Assembly: GCA_003669555.1 (NCBI GenBank)
Contig: QWOS01000015.1
Location: 1-53,987, forward strand
DNA length: 53,987 bases
Source: Planctomycetota bacterium
GTDB taxonomy: Bacteria > Planctomycetota > Planctomycetia > Gemmatales > Gemmataceae
Direction of reading: 5' to 3'
Shown here: in pieces, positions 1 to 9,268 of the stretch
How the letters are laid out: the number at the start of each line of letters is the position of its first letter
Numbering within the stretch: position 1 is the stretch's first letter
Translations under genes and position numbers: made by a program
Notes under the pieces: generated by a model
What the model saw: only the letters and a program-made list of their open reading frames with translations
Told to the model about the DNA's origin: nothing
Database searches by the model: none

Positions 1-2558
1 GTCCAGGCATTGCCCTGATGGTGCGTGTGGTCCTGCCCCGCGAGCGGGACCCGAAGAACCTTGATCAGCCTATGACCTTGATGGTGCCGGGCGATGTGTA
101 CCAGCTTGCCGGCAGGTGGCAGCAACTGGCACTGCGCCAGCCAATGAAGAAGCTGCGCGAACAGGTGCAGTTGGCCCGCAAAGAACTGAAGCGGGATCTT
201 ATTGTTCAGGATGCCTATATGGATCGGGTGATCCTCAATTTGTACACCGGTCCCGGGGCGACCGAGGCATGGATTGATGATCTGGAAGTCAGCCCGCTGA
301 CCGAGTCCTCTTCCAGTTCCCCCAAAACCGAGGCGCGCCTTCCCGGCGAGGCAGGCGGGGCGGAGATGGGTAAACGGACCGGAGCTTCCCATCGGCAGGG
401 TGAAGTGCAGTTGCGTGGCAATTCCCTGCAAGTCGGCGGCGAACGGTACTTTATGCGCGCCATGCGGCATACGGGCACCCCGGTGAAAACATTGCGCGAT
501 GCTGGCTTCAATACCTTGTGGTTGGGGACTGACACCCCCGAAGCGGTGTTGGACGAGGCGGTTCAGCAAGGCTTCTGGATGGTACCCACTGTTGAGACAC
601 CACCGGAGGACAAGGCGGGGGCCCAGGCCAACCTCACCAGTGCCAATGGGCTCGGCAAAAAAATGTCACGGTTCCTCGACCAGGAATCGGTGCTGGCCTG
701 GAACCTTGGCAATAATCTGCCCACCGAGGAAGCGGGAAGGCTGGCCTCCCTGGCGAAGACATTCCACGCCACAGATCCGGGCAGGCCCATGGCAGTGGAT
801 GTGTGGGATGGTTTTGGTCGATATAGCAGGTCGGTTGATCAGGTGATGCTGGGCATGCATCGGTGGCCCTTGTTCACGGGCATGGACCTGACCCAGTATC
901 GCGACTGGCTGATGCTGCGTCGCCAGTTCGCCTCGCCAGGCACCTACACCTGGACCTGGGTGCAGACGCATCTGCCTGACTGGTATGTACGCACAGCCTA
1001 CCATCAAGACCCTGCCATGGCATTTCAGGAACCGGTCGGCCCCCATCCCGAACAAATTCGCCTGTTGACCTATATCGCTCTGGGCTCGGGTATGAGAGGT
1101 CTGGGGTATTGGTCGGACAAGTTCCTGGCGGATAGCCACTCCGGGCGCGATCGGCTGCTTGCCCTCGCCCTCCTTAATCTCGAAATCAGCCTGCTCGAAC
1201 CGCTGCTGGTTTCCGCTGAGGAGCCGCGCTGGATTGACACCTCGGTTCCTGATGTGAAGGCCGCTGTCATGCGCTGCGACAAGCACCTGCTGGTTTTGCC
1301 CGTCTGGCTGGGAAACAACACGCAATTCGTGCCGCCCCAGGGCGCGGCAACCATCCTGCGTGTGGTGGTGCCACATGCCCCAGTAGGTACGAGCGCCTGG
1401 GAGGTTGGCCCGGGAGGGGTGCGTGCCGTGCCCTGGAAAAGGGCCGTGGGTGGCATGGAGGTGCTGCTGCGTGATTTCAATATGGCAGCGGCGGTGGTGG
1501 TGACCAGTGACCTTGGGGCGACCGGACCCATTGTGCGCTTTCAGGAGCATCAGCGCCGCGTGGCCCGGACCGCCGCGCAATGGTCCTATGATCAAGCCGC
1601 CGAATCGCTAACCAAGACCCGCACTGTTGTGGCCGATCTCAGTCAGACAGGGCATGGCGAGGTAGACTCCGCCAGACTTCTGGAAAGGGCCCAGAAATCT
1701 TTGGAACTGAGCGCCGCATACCGCAAAAACGGAGAGCACAACGACGCCTTTAGCGAAGGGCAGCGCGTTTTGCGGCCTTTGCGGATCCTTATGCGTAGCC
1801 ACTGGGAGAGGGCCTTGCGGGAACTGGATACCCCGCTCGCCACGCCCTGGTCCGGCTCTTTTTATACCTTGCCCAGACACTGGATATTCATGGACCGGAT
1901 GCGCGGCCTGCGCCTGGCTGAGAATGTGCTGCCAGGTGGGGATTTCGAGTTACCCACCGAGACCAATCTGCCTGGCTGGACCTTGCAGGAAGATACCACC
2001 ATTGATGAAGTGCTGGTTGCGGCCCGGCGGGTGGACAACAATGCGCATGGAGGCAAGCAATGTCTGATGTTGCGCATCCAGCCCAAGGATCCCGGGCATT
2101 CACCCGCGGCCCTGGAGCGGGCCATGGTTGCCATTCATTCCCCGGCAATCAAGCTGCAGGTCGGTATGCCGGTGCGGATCACGGCCTGGATACAGATTCC
2201 CAAGCCCCTGGCGGGTACTGGTGACGGGGCCTTGCTGTTCGATTCTGCAGCAGGGGAACCCATGGCCATCCGGTTGCATCAGACCCCGGGCTGGCGCCAG
2301 GTAACGCTCTATCGCGAGGTGCCAGAAAGCGGGCAAATACATCTCACCCTGGCCCTCACTGGCTTGGGGACCGCTTATTTTGATGATGTGAAGATTGAAC
2401 CCCTGCTGGAACCTGGCGAAACCACGGTTCCTTTGGCCACCCGGCCGCCACCATCAGCTTCGCCAGATGGGATACCCACACCGGTCAATTCCGCTGCGGG
2501 GCCTCCCATGCCTATCAGCATCAATCCGGCGGGGCCGGCTCAGCCTATCAAGCCATAA
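1..2558 (+). CDS. Large hypothetical exported-type protein, 5' truncated
   Basis: The reading frame is open to the left edge (codons from base 3 read P-G-I-A-L before the first ATG at 18), so the true start lies outside the window and 846+ residues are visible. I do not recognise a named family. The middle part (roughly residues 130-400) looks like a glycosidase-type TIM barrel: it has barrel-like phrases such as [11 protein letters not shown] and [11 protein letters not shown]. The last ~170 residues (from about [11 protein letters not shown]) read like a carbohydrate-binding jelly-roll that ends in the typical [12 protein letters not shown] segment near the N-terminus ([11 protein letters not shown]) also looks like the end of such a module, so the order may be jelly-roll, barrel, jelly-roll. 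Its last 19 bases overlap the end of the convergent dapA gene. A role in polysaccharide binding or degradation is inference only. Confidence 0.7.
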   Translation, partial: PGIALMVRVVLPRERDPKNLDQPMTLMVPGDVYQLAGRWQQLALRQPMKKLREQVQLARKELKRDLIVQDAYMDRVILNLYTGPGATEAWIDDLEVSPLTESSSSSPKTEARLPGEAGGAEMGKRTGASHRQGEVQLRGNSLQVGGERYFMRAMRHTGTPVKTLRDAGFNTLWLGTDTPEAVLDEAVQQGFWMVPTVETPPEDKAGAQANLTSANGLGKKMSRFLDQESVLAWNLGNNLPTEEAGRLASLAKTFHATDPGRPMAVDVWDGFGRYSRSVDQVMLGMHRWPLFTGMDLTQYRDWLMLRRQFASPGTYTWTWVQTHLPDWYVRTAYHQDPAMAFQEPVGPHPEQIRLLTYIALGSGMRGLGYWSDKFLADSHSGRDRLLALALLNLEISLLEPLLVSAEEPRWIDTSVPDVKAAVMRCDKHLLVLPVWLGNNTQFVPPQGAATILRVVVPHAPVGTSAWEVGPGGVRAVPWKRAVGGMEVLLRDFNMAAAVVVTSDLGATGPIVRFQEHQRRVARTAAQWSYDQAAESLTKTRTVVADLSQTGHGEVDSARLLERAQKSLELSAAYRKNGEHNDAFSEGQRVLRPLRILMRSHWERALRELDTPLATPWSGSFYTLPRHWIFMDRMRGLRLAENVLPGGDFELPTETNLPGWTLQEDTTIDEVLVAARRVDNNAHGGKQCLMLRIQPKDPGHSPAALERAMVAIHSPAIKLQVGMPVRITAWIQIPKPLAGTGDGALLFDSAAGEPMAIRLHQTPGWRQVTLYREVPESGQIHLTLALTGLGTAYFDDVKIEPLLEPGETTVPLATRPPPSASPDGIPTPVNSAAGPPMPISINPAGPAQPIKP

Positions 2559-3433
2559 GATTGCAGCGCCTGGCGCACCCGGCTGACACCGGCCTCATCG
2601 AGGGCGCAAAGAGGCAGGCGCACATCGCCGGTGTCGCGCCCCAGCAATTTCATGGCAGTTTTCAGGGGTATCGGGTTGGTGGCAATGCCCAGCAGATCGC
2701 GAGCCAGATTATAAAGCTTGTAGTGCAGGCGGCGGGCTTCGTCGTAGCGGTTTTCCATGGCGGCCTTTACCAGCGCAAGCATATCCTGCGGCACAATGTT
2801 GCCCACCACTGAAACCACGCCCCGGCCACCCACCGACATCAGCGGCAGAGTGAGGCTATCGTCACCACTCAGGAGCGTCAGGTTGGTGGTGGCGATGATC
2901 TGGCTGGCCTGATCGAGCAAACCGGTGGCCTCCTTGATGGCCACAATAGCCGGGTGTTCCGCTAGTCGGGCGATTGTCTCCGGGAGAATGTTGGAAGCGG
3001 TGCGACCGGGGATATTGTAGAGCACAATGGGCAGGCCCACTGCATCACCCACCGCTTTGAAATGCTGGTAATAGCCCTCCTGGGTGGGTTTGTTGTAATA
3101 AGGGCCAACCATCAGGGCACCATCCGCCCCAGCCTTGGCCGCATAGCGTGTAAGGCGGATAGCCTCGCGCGTGCAATTGGAGCCCGTGCCTGCCATCACC
3201 CGGATTTTGCCAGCGGCCCGCTGGACCACAGTGGCAATCACCCGCTCGTGCTCCTCATGATCCACGGTGGGGCATTCCCCGGTTGTTCCCATCGGAGCCA
3301 GGCAATGGGTGCCAGCCTGAACCTGGAAATCGACCAGGGCCTCGAGCGCCTTATAGTCGACCTCGCCATCACGCATAGGCGTGATCAGCGCCACAGTCAG
3401 GCCCGCAAACTGTTCTCCCTTGGTGATTGCCAT
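2540..3433 (-). CDS. dapA: 4-hydroxy-tetrahydrodipicolinate synthase
   Basis: Class I aldolase of lysine and meso-diaminopimelate synthesis; it condenses pyruvate with aspartate semialdehyde in the cytoplasm. The sequence (297 aa, the usual length) shows the family signatures in order: [14 protein letters not shown] near residue 45, [16 protein letters not shown], the LYNIPGRT motif with the catalytic Tyr, and AIKEATG with the Schiff-base Lys. The start at 3433 (MAITKGEQ) is preferred over the ATG nine bases upstream (3442). The AAGGA ribosome-binding site lies about 10 bases before 3433 but directly abuts the upstream ATG. The gene stands alone and ends tail to tail over the last 19 bases of the upstream plus-strand gene. 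Confidence 0.95.
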   Translation of the reverse strand: MAITKGEQFAGLTVALITPMRDGEVDYKALEALVDFQVQAGTHCLAPMGTTGECPTVDHEEHERVIATVVQRAAGKIRVMAGTGSNCTREAIRLTRYAAKAGADGALMVGPYYNKPTQEGYYQHFKAVGDAVGLPIVLYNIPGRTASNILPETIARLAEHPAIVAIKEATGLLDQASQIIATTNLTLLSGDDSLTLPLMSVGGRGVVSVVGNIVPQDMLALVKAAMENRYDEARRLHYKLYNLARDLLGIATNPIPLKTAMKLLGRDTGDVRLPLCALDEAGVSRVRQALQSYGLIG

Positions 3434-3689
3434 CGCACACATTTCCTTGGCTTGCCATGAGTGAAGCCGGGCCGATTCAAAAAACAGGCCACCGCCACAC
3501 GTTATTCTCGCTCCACTTTTCTAACAGAAAAAACCGCCCATTGAAAGCGATCCGATAGGGGTGACCAAACAGGCTGGTTGCGGCGATGCTCCGCCGATCG
3601 GTTAGCATAATAGATTGATCTCCAGGCGAAAACAGGTAGTCTGGGTTATATTTTCCTGCGCGAACAGGTCAGGCTTTGTAGGGGAGCAC

Positions 3690-4376
3690 ATGGGAAGCGG
3701 GGCCATTCAATCCATCTTTTTTGATGCGGTGGGTACCGTGCTTCACCCCACACCATCCGTGGCGGAAGCGTACTGGCAGGTCGGCCAAAGGCATGGTAGC
3801 TCCCTTGGACTGGAGCAGGTTCGTTGGCGGATCCGGGCTGCTTTCGCCGCCCAGGAAGCCTGGTTCCAGGCCCACGATCAAAAGACCGGTGATCTCGAGG
3901 AGCAGGCCCGTTGGCGTCGTGTGGTGAGCGAGAGCCTGCCCGATGTGCCAGATAGAGAGCAGTGTTTTGCCGACCTGCACGATCATTTTGGGCGGCCAGA
4001 GAATTGGCGCTTGAGCGATGGATTGCCCGAGGTCCTGGAGCAGTTGCTATCCGCCGGCCTGACTTTGGGAATTGCCTCGAATTTTGATGGTCGGCTGCAC
4101 CGTGTTTGTGCTGGTTTTCCCTGCTTTTCGATGATCCGTCACTGGGTGATCAGCTCGGAAGTGGGTTGGCGCAAACCATCACCCCATTTTTACGCCCGGA
4201 TGGGGCAGGAAACCGGGCTGTCAGCCTGCCAGATTCTTTTGGTGGGGGATGACCCTCTCAACGATCTGCATGCCCCCTCCCAATATGGCATGCATGGGAT
4301 GTTGGTCCAAAGTCCCGCATGTCTGAAAAAGCTGGCCGGGCAACTGGCCAGGCCTCTCCGGGTTGCGGCTGTTTGA
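3690..4376 (+). CDS. HAD-superfamily hydrolase (REG-2/HDHD3-like)
   Basis: A 228-aa haloacid-dehalogenase-type hydrolase with all four motifs visible: motif I FFDAVGTVLHP, motif II GIASNFDG, motif III WRKPSPHFY with the Lys, and motif IV LVGDDPLND. A helical cap lies between motifs I and II. In motif I the general acid/base Asp of the usual DxD is Val (D-A-V-G-T), as in dehalogenase-like and REG-2-like members, so it may not be a standard phosphatase. The frame is open upstream to 3615. ATG 3690 is chosen because AGGGGAG lies just before it and because the protein then begins at motif I, as in homologues. Substrate unknown. Confidence 0.85.
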   Translation: MGSGAIQSIFFDAVGTVLHPTPSVAEAYWQVGQRHGSSLGLEQVRWRIRAAFAAQEAWFQAHDQKTGDLEEQARWRRVVSESLPDVPDREQCFADLHDHFGRPENWRLSDGLPEVLEQLLSAGLTLGIASNFDGRLHRVCAGFPCFSMIRHWVISSEVGWRKPSPHFYARMGQETGLSACQILLVGDDPLNDLHAPSQYGMHGMLVQSPACLKKLAGQLARPLRVAAV

Positions 4377-4459
4377 GGGGTGGCTTCCAGGAGGGGGGAT
4401 TGGCCTTGAGCCCAGGCCCAGGCGGGGCTGGTTCATGCGTTTCCTTTCTGCATGGGCCA

Positions 4460-4487
4460 TGACGGCTAGAAGGAACTTGCTATAGTT
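4460..4487 (+). promoter_or_regulatory. Possible sigma70-type promoter
   Basis: ATGACG (4460-4465) and TATAGT (4482-4487) are separated by 16 bases and lie about 30 bases upstream of the ATG at 4517. The -10 box matches 5 of 6 consensus bases, the -35 only 4 of 6. It would drive the 4517-6552 gene pair. Consensus matching by eye only. Confidence 0.35.
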
Positions 4488-4516
4488 GCATCCAACTCCA
4501 ATTCCCGGGAACCCCT

Positions 4517-5515
4517 ATGGCTTATCCACAGTTCGACCGTTCGCAATTGAAAGTCCAACCCCTGGCGTTGCGCCAGAACGACCTCGACCGCTCCTGCCTG
4601 GTACCGCTCCAAACCGCGGCCAAGCCTGATCTCGACCCGGCCATTGCCCGCATGGGGGCCTGGCTGGAGCATGCCCGGCGCGGCAATCGCGCCCGCCTCT
4701 GGGTGATGGGGGCGCATGTCATCCGTGCCGGGGTAGTACCCCAATTGATCGATCTGATGGATTCAGGTCATATCACCGGCATTGCCCTCAATGGCGCCGG
4801 TCCAATCCACGACTGGGAATTTGCCCTGATTGGTGCCTCTACCGAGAGTGTGGCCCGCTATATTCGCACCGGTGAGTTCGGCTTGTGGACGGAAACCGGC
4901 CGCATCAACGAGGTGGTCAAACAGGCAGCCCGCGACGGGCTGGGTATTGGCGAGGCTCTGGGCCATGCCATTTGGGAGGGGGATTTTCCCAATAAGGATA
5001 TTTCCCTTCTGGCCCAGGCTTACCGTCGCCAGATTCCGGTCACCGTCCATGTGGGGATTGGGCAGGATATTTTGCATGAGCACCCCAACTGCGATGGCGC
5101 TGCCTTCGGGGCGGCCAGCTACACCGACTTCCTGGTTTTTACCCGACTGGTGCAGGATCTGGAGGATGGTGTGCTGCTCAACCTTGGCAGCGCGGTGATG
5201 GGGCCCGAGGTTTATCTGAAAGCGCTGGCCATGGCCCGTAATGTGGCCCTGCAAAAGGGCCAGAAAATCAACCATTTCTGCACAGCCGTGTTCGACCTGA
5301 TGGCGCTTGGCAACGACTGGAAGGTACAGGCCCCCAAAAGTGACCCGCGCTATTACTATCGCCCCTGGAAAACCATGCTGGTGAGGACCGTGGCTGATGG
5401 TGGCGAAAGCCATTATGTGCAGGGTGACCACCGCGACACGGTGGTGGGCCTGCGCCATGCCGCGCAAGCCGCCGCCAAAAATCCGGCTGCACCTCTCGGG
5501 GTCAGTCAATCATGA
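4517..5515 (+). CDS. Conserved protein, possibly deoxyhypusine-synthase-like fold
   Basis: A 332-aa soluble protein that I cannot name with certainty. Blocks such as ALNGAGPIHDWEFALIG, FGLWTETGRIN, GIGQDILHEHPNCDGAAFG and LNLGSAVMGPEVYLKAL suggest a Rossmann-type nucleotide or substrate pocket and recall the deoxyhypusine-synthase-like superfamily; this is a recollection, not a search result. No signal peptide or membrane segment is seen. Its TGA overlaps the ATG of the following sugar kinase by four bases (ATGA at 5512-5515), so the two proteins are translationally coupled and probably act on the same or successive sugar or polyamine substrates. The ribosome-binding site is weak. Confidence 0.55.
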   Translation: MAYPQFDRSQLKVQPLALRQNDLDRSCLVPLQTAAKPDLDPAIARMGAWLEHARRGNRARLWVMGAHVIRAGVVPQLIDLMDSGHITGIALNGAGPIHDWEFALIGASTESVARYIRTGEFGLWTETGRINEVVKQAARDGLGIGEALGHAIWEGDFPNKDISLLAQAYRRQIPVTVHVGIGQDILHEHPNCDGAAFGAASYTDFLVFTRLVQDLEDGVLLNLGSAVMGPEVYLKALAMARNVALQKGQKINHFCTAVFDLMALGNDWKVQAPKSDPRYYYRPWKTMLVRTVADGGESHYVQGDHRDTVVGLRHAAQAAAKNPAAPLGVSQS

Positions 5516-6552
5516 ACAACTTTCCCCTGACGATGGAAAAACTGGAACAAGTCCTGAGCCGGGCCGGGGATTTGCGCGTGGCGGTGGTGGGGGACCTGTT
5601 TCTTGACCGTTACCTGCACATCGACCGGGGCCTGGACGAGGATTCTCTGGAGACAGGCGAGGTTGCCTATCAGGTCAGCCGGGTGGTCGCCTCGCCAGGC
5701 GCCGCTGGCACGGTGATCAATAACCTTGCCGCTTTGGGGGTTGGGGTCATTCTGCCGGTGGCATTCATCGGTGACGATGGCGAGGGGTACGAGTTGCTGC
5801 AGGCACTGGGTCGCCTGAAGGGAGTCTCCACCGGCCACCTGGTTACCACGCCGGAACGCCGTACGCCCACTTACACCAAACCGATGCATCATCATCCGGG
5901 CAGGGAGCCCGTGGAGGGGAACCGCCTGGATATACGCAATCGTCAAGCCACCCCCGATGCGGTGATTCGCGCCCTTCAGGATCAAATAACGGCCCTGTGG
6001 CCCACGCTGGATGGCGTCATTATCCTGGATCAGGTGGGTGATCCGGCCACCGGCGTGATCACCGACGCCATGGCCAGTCATCTTGCGTTATTGGCGGAGG
6101 CGGAACCGCGGGTGGTGACTCTGGCCGACAGCCGTGAACGGATCGGCGTCTTCCGCAACCTGGCACTCAAGCCCAACAAGCGTGAGGCCCTTCGGGCCGC
6201 CGGCTTGCCGCTGGACGCCTCCGCCGGGCAACTGGATCAGGCCATTCTGTCATTGGCAAAAAAGGGTGCCCCGGTTTTTTGCACACAAAGCGAAGAAGGA
6301 ATCCTGCTGGCCACAAGCCCGGGAAAGCCCCTGAACCGTGTGTCAGGGATTGAGGTGCGTGGCCCTATCGATCCCGTGGGGGCTGGAGACAGCACCAGCG
6401 CCGGCATTGTTTTGGGGCTCACAGCCGGATTGTCACCGGTGGAAGCAGCGGCCCTGGGCTGCCTGGTGGCCTCGATCACCGTGCAAAAATTGGGCACCAC
6501 CGGCACCGCCTCACCGCAGGAACTGCGGGCGGCGTTGGGATTGCGCCAGTAA
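5512..6552 (+). CDS. PfkB-family sugar kinase, RfaE/HldE kinase-domain type
   Basis: A 346-aa ribokinase-type kinase. The N-terminal VAVVGDLFLDRYLHID, the glycine-rich VASPGAAGTVINNLAALG (residues ~60-80) and the C-terminal DPVGAGDSTSAG with the anion hole and catalytic Asp are diagnostic of PfkB. The arrangement resembles the kinase half of heptose kinase/adenylyltransferase (RfaE1/HldE), but no nucleotidyltransferase domain follows. The expected role is ATP-dependent phosphorylation of a sugar or sugar phosphate, possibly for surface-polysaccharide heptose. It is coupled by a 4-base overlap to the upstream gene. The convergent DUF6194 gene begins 7 bases after its stop. Confidence 0.85.
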   Translation: MNNFPLTMEKLEQVLSRAGDLRVAVVGDLFLDRYLHIDRGLDEDSLETGEVAYQVSRVVASPGAAGTVINNLAALGVGVILPVAFIGDDGEGYELLQALGRLKGVSTGHLVTTPERRTPTYTKPMHHHPGREPVEGNRLDIRNRQATPDAVIRALQDQITALWPTLDGVIILDQVGDPATGVITDAMASHLALLAEAEPRVVTLADSRERIGVFRNLALKPNKREALRAAGLPLDASAGQLDQAILSLAKKGAPVFCTQSEEGILLATSPGKPLNRVSGIEVRGPIDPVGAGDSTSAGIVLGLTAGLSPVEAAALGCLVASITVQKLGTTGTASPQELRAALGLRQ

Positions 6553-6558
6553 GGCCGT

Positions 6559-6999
6559 TCATTGACCGGGATCACCTTCCACGCCGGACCCCTTCCGGGC
6601 CTTTTTGCGGACATCGTTTTCGTACGCCTCGGCGATCAACGGTGCGACCCTGGCCTGGAAGGTGGCTTCGCCCGGGTTAAGCACGCAGACCCATTGGGCT
6701 TTGCCATAAAAAGGGTGGGGCAAGAGGAGGTCGAGGGCGGTAAAGTCGTGGCTGGTCCCCTCTGGTGAATCACCAAACAGGCTGTGGAAAGTAGCTTTGC
6801 CAATACCCAGGTTGAGACGGAAAATCCCGGGCCGGTCCAGGTTGGAGGTGCTGTCGTAAGCGTTGTCGCATGTCACCAGGGTGGCAAATGGGAACATGCG
6901 GTCAGGCCCGAAGAAAAAGAAAGTGACCCCGTCTTTTACCTGCGTTTGCACATCGTGAAATGACTGGATGATGAATTGTGTGACTGTGGCCTCGTCCAT
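6559..6999 (-). CDS. DUF6194 family protein
   Basis: A 146-aa small soluble protein. The characteristic FFFFGPDRMFPFATLVT and FRLNLGIGKATFHSLFG segments match my knowledge of the DUF6194 family, whose function is unknown; the C-terminal HPFYGKAQWVCVLNP is also typical. The frame extends upstream to 7056. ATG 6999 (MDEATV) is chosen because AAGGAC lies five bases before it and homologues begin with this segment. It is the last gene of a minus-strand run following the PlsC gene. Confidence 0.85.
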   Translation of the reverse strand: MDEATVTQFIIQSFHDVQTQVKDGVTFFFFGPDRMFPFATLVTCDNAYDSTSNLDRPGIFRLNLGIGKATFHSLFGDSPEGTSHDFTALDLLLPHPFYGKAQWVCVLNPGEATFQARVAPLIAEAYENDVRKKARKGSGVEGDPGQ

Positions 7000-7052
7000 G
7001 ATTGTCCTTATCCGGGAATCCGTTTCAACAGGAGGGAATTTGCCACCGGGTC

Positions 7053-8837
7053 TCAATCGTTGGCGGCATCGGCACCAACGGACGGTCCTGTTTTGTCAGG
7101 AGGGACTTCCAGTCCCAGCAGGCCGCGGCAGGCATGCACCTCCGAGCGCAGGCGTCGGCGCAGAATGCGTTGGTCTGCCAGGTCTTCGGCGGTGAATTGC
7201 ATAGGCAGGCCAAAGGCAACAGAGATAGCGCGTTTGTAGTCATATCTTTTATTCTCGCCCGGCTGGCCACCCGCGTAAGAAAAATAGGATCCCCAGCCGC
7301 CTTCGATCCAGACCGGAATCACCATTGCCTCGGGCACCTGCTGCACCAGCATGGCCACTCCCCTGCCAAACAGCTTGGTGGAAGGTGCCTCCAGGCGCCT
7401 GAGTGTCCCTTCCGGGAAGATCAGCACGCAACCTCCCTGCCTGAGGATTGCCGCAGCCTCATCAAGCTCCGGTGCGGTCTTACGGGCCAGAGCAGCCGGT
7501 ACCCGGATGGCACCCACCACTTCCCGCATCAGAAATTGCACACCCGGCAGATCATAAAAAACACTGGTCATCATCGGGATGAACCGGCGCGGGATGGCCT
7601 TGCCCAGCCAAAAGGGGTCCATGTAGGAAGTATGGTTGGCCACCAGCAACAGGGGCCCGGCGGGCGGCAGCACCTGCAGGCCCGGTCCGGAACCGCGAAC
7701 ATGGTAACAAGGCAGCAGGACCGTCGCCAGAATTTGCTCGACAAAGGCCCGCCGCGTTAGCCAGGCCGACCAGGAGGCCATACCGAAGCCCGCCAGGGCA
7801 ATCCACCATGGGGGGAGCTCACCAAGCCGGGCGATCCCCAAGACCGATAACACGGCCAATGAAACCAGCCAGGGGCCAGCCTGGTAGAGAAGCCATGCGC
7901 CGCCCTGATGGGGCAGGCGTGGCCGGCAAGCGCCCAGCCAGGCCAGGCTACCCAGTGCCAAGCCTGCTGTAGTAATAACAAATGTTAAATGAATGCTGCC
8001 AAGCCAGGAGGCGATAACCGCAATCACCAGCAAGACCCAGGCGACAGCCAGCCAGCCAATCTGCCGGGCGGGTTGACTGGCAATCATCGCCACCAGGCCC
8101 CCGAGAATAGCTCCACTCAGGGCGGCAATCACCAACGAGGCATCCAGGGGTTGGGGTCCCATGACCAACAAGGCAAAAATGGGTGCAGCCAATGCGGCGC
8201 TTGCCAGCACGAGCCCCTGCCAGAGCCCCAGGCTCTCCCAGCGATCAGGCCAGAGTGGCAGCACTGGACCGCGTGGCAAACCCGCCAGCGACACACCGGC
8301 AAGCGGTACCAGGGCAACCCAAGGCAGGATGCCCAAAACCCACCGCTCAAAAAATACCGGATCAGGCTGATTCCAGTGCCAGAGGACCACCGTTCCCGCC
8401 GCCAAAAACGGAACCGCCAGGCGAATCCCCTGATCGCGCCCGCGAAATCGCCAGGGCGTCGGTGCCAGCAGGCATTCCCAGTGCCAGGCGGCGATTCCCG
8501 CCATCGCCTGGCCAAATGCCAAACAGAAAAGCCCCCAGGGCGGATGCGACCCCAGCAAATCAAGAAATGAAACCAGCAGGCAGGCACAAGCCCCGGCGGC
8601 CAGGGTGACCAGCGGCGATGGCTGACCGGCCAGGCGACCTGCCACCAGCACCGTGACCGCGGCGAAAGCTGGGCCAAGAAAAAAGCCGGCGAGGTACAGG
8701 GTAGACAGGCCAGGGGCCTGGGGCTGAGCGAAGACCTGCTCGTGAAGCAGGCCAGTCCCCACCCAGGCAAGGGACACCCAACGACCGATAGAAGCCAGCA
8801 AAAGCCAGGCAAAAACCAGTGCGGGGTTCGGAACCAT
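7053..8837 (-). CDS. Membrane protein with C-terminal PlsC acyltransferase domain
   Basis: About 594 aa. The first ~370 residues form some ten hydrophobic segments; the last ~220 are a PlsC/LPLAT domain with the catalytic NHTSYMDPFW (NHx4D) and the FPEGTLRR motif. It should transfer an acyl chain to a glycerolipid or similar acceptor on the cytoplasmic membrane face. The N-terminal part looks like a polytopic transporter or scaffold, giving a layout like the Aas-type fusions, but no acyl-ACP synthetase domain is present. The start is uncertain: a GTG at 8861 overlaps the stop of the upstream rhodanese gene (TAGTG), and ATG 8837 is the first ATG. Neither has a strong ribosome-binding site, consistent with translational coupling. 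Confidence 0.85.
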   Translation of the reverse strand: MVPNPALVFAWLLLASIGRWVSLAWVGTGLLHEQVFAQPQAPGLSTLYLAGFFLGPAFAAVTVLVAGRLAGQPSPLVTLAAGACACLLVSFLDLLGSHPPWGLFCLAFGQAMAGIAAWHWECLLAPTPWRFRGRDQGIRLAVPFLAAGTVVLWHWNQPDPVFFERWVLGILPWVALVPLAGVSLAGLPRGPVLPLWPDRWESLGLWQGLVLASAALAAPIFALLVMGPQPLDASLVIAALSGAILGGLVAMIASQPARQIGWLAVAWVLLVIAVIASWLGSIHLTFVITTAGLALGSLAWLGACRPRLPHQGGAWLLYQAGPWLVSLAVLSVLGIARLGELPPWWIALAGFGMASWSAWLTRRAFVEQILATVLLPCYHVRGSGPGLQVLPPAGPLLLVANHTSYMDPFWLGKAIPRRFIPMMTSVFYDLPGVQFLMREVVGAIRVPAALARKTAPELDEAAAILRQGGCVLIFPEGTLRRLEAPSTKLFGRGVAMLVQQVPEAMVIPVWIEGGWGSYFSYAGGQPGENKRYDYKRAISVAFGLPMQFTAEDLADQRILRRRLRSEVHACRGLLGLEVPPDKTGPSVGADAAND

Positions 8838-8860
8838 CCTGCAAACCCCGTTCGGGAACA

Positions 8861-9247
8861 CTAGGAGCCCCGGGCTGCCTCCAGTGGCAAGCCCCTGTCT
8901 TTCCAGGCCCGGTAACCACCAGCCAGGGAGATAATCCGTGTGTATCCCATCCGCTGGAGGTTATCGGCGGCGAGCGCCGAGCGATAACCTCCACCGCAAT
9001 ACAGCACGAGTTCCGTGTCGCAGTGGGGGTGAGCCTGCTCGATATCGCGCTCAATAATTCCCTTCCCCAGATGACGGGCGCCAGGGAGATGGTTGACTGC
9101 GAATTCGCTCTCTTCGCGGACATCCAGCAAAATGATCTTGTCGCCGGCCTGTTGGCGGGCGAGAAGATCATCAATGGAACACTCGCACACCTTGGCGCGG
9201 GCCTCCTCGCACAGTTTTTCAAAACGCGGCGAATGACTGGGTGCCAT
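8861..9247 (-). CDS. Rhodanese-like sulfurtransferase domain protein
   Basis: A 128-aa single-domain rhodanese. The active-site loop is LYCGGGYRSA with the catalytic Cys, preceded by LLDVREESEFAVNHLPGA and followed by GGYRAWKDRGLP, which is the standard order. The N-terminal ~30 residues (SPRFEKLCEEARAKV) precede the domain, as in many planctomycete homologues. The expected role is sulfane-sulfur transfer in the cytoplasm. GAGG lies seven bases before the ATG. It sits 21 bases after xylA and touches the PlsC gene, so the three are probably one transcript, although no functional link is evident. Confidence 0.9.
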   Translation of the reverse strand: MAPSHSPRFEKLCEEARAKVCECSIDDLLARQQAGDKIILLDVREESEFAVNHLPGARHLGKGIIERDIEQAHPHCDTELVLYCGGGYRSALAADNLQRMGYTRIISLAGGYRAWKDRGLPLEAARGS

Positions 9248-9268
9248 GGTCTTGCCTCGGTCAGGGGA

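Noticed and set aside
666-1595. 309-codon antisense ORF
   Set aside because: Complementary to the first gene; His/Gln/Gly-rich composition of a shadow frame, no ribosome-binding site.
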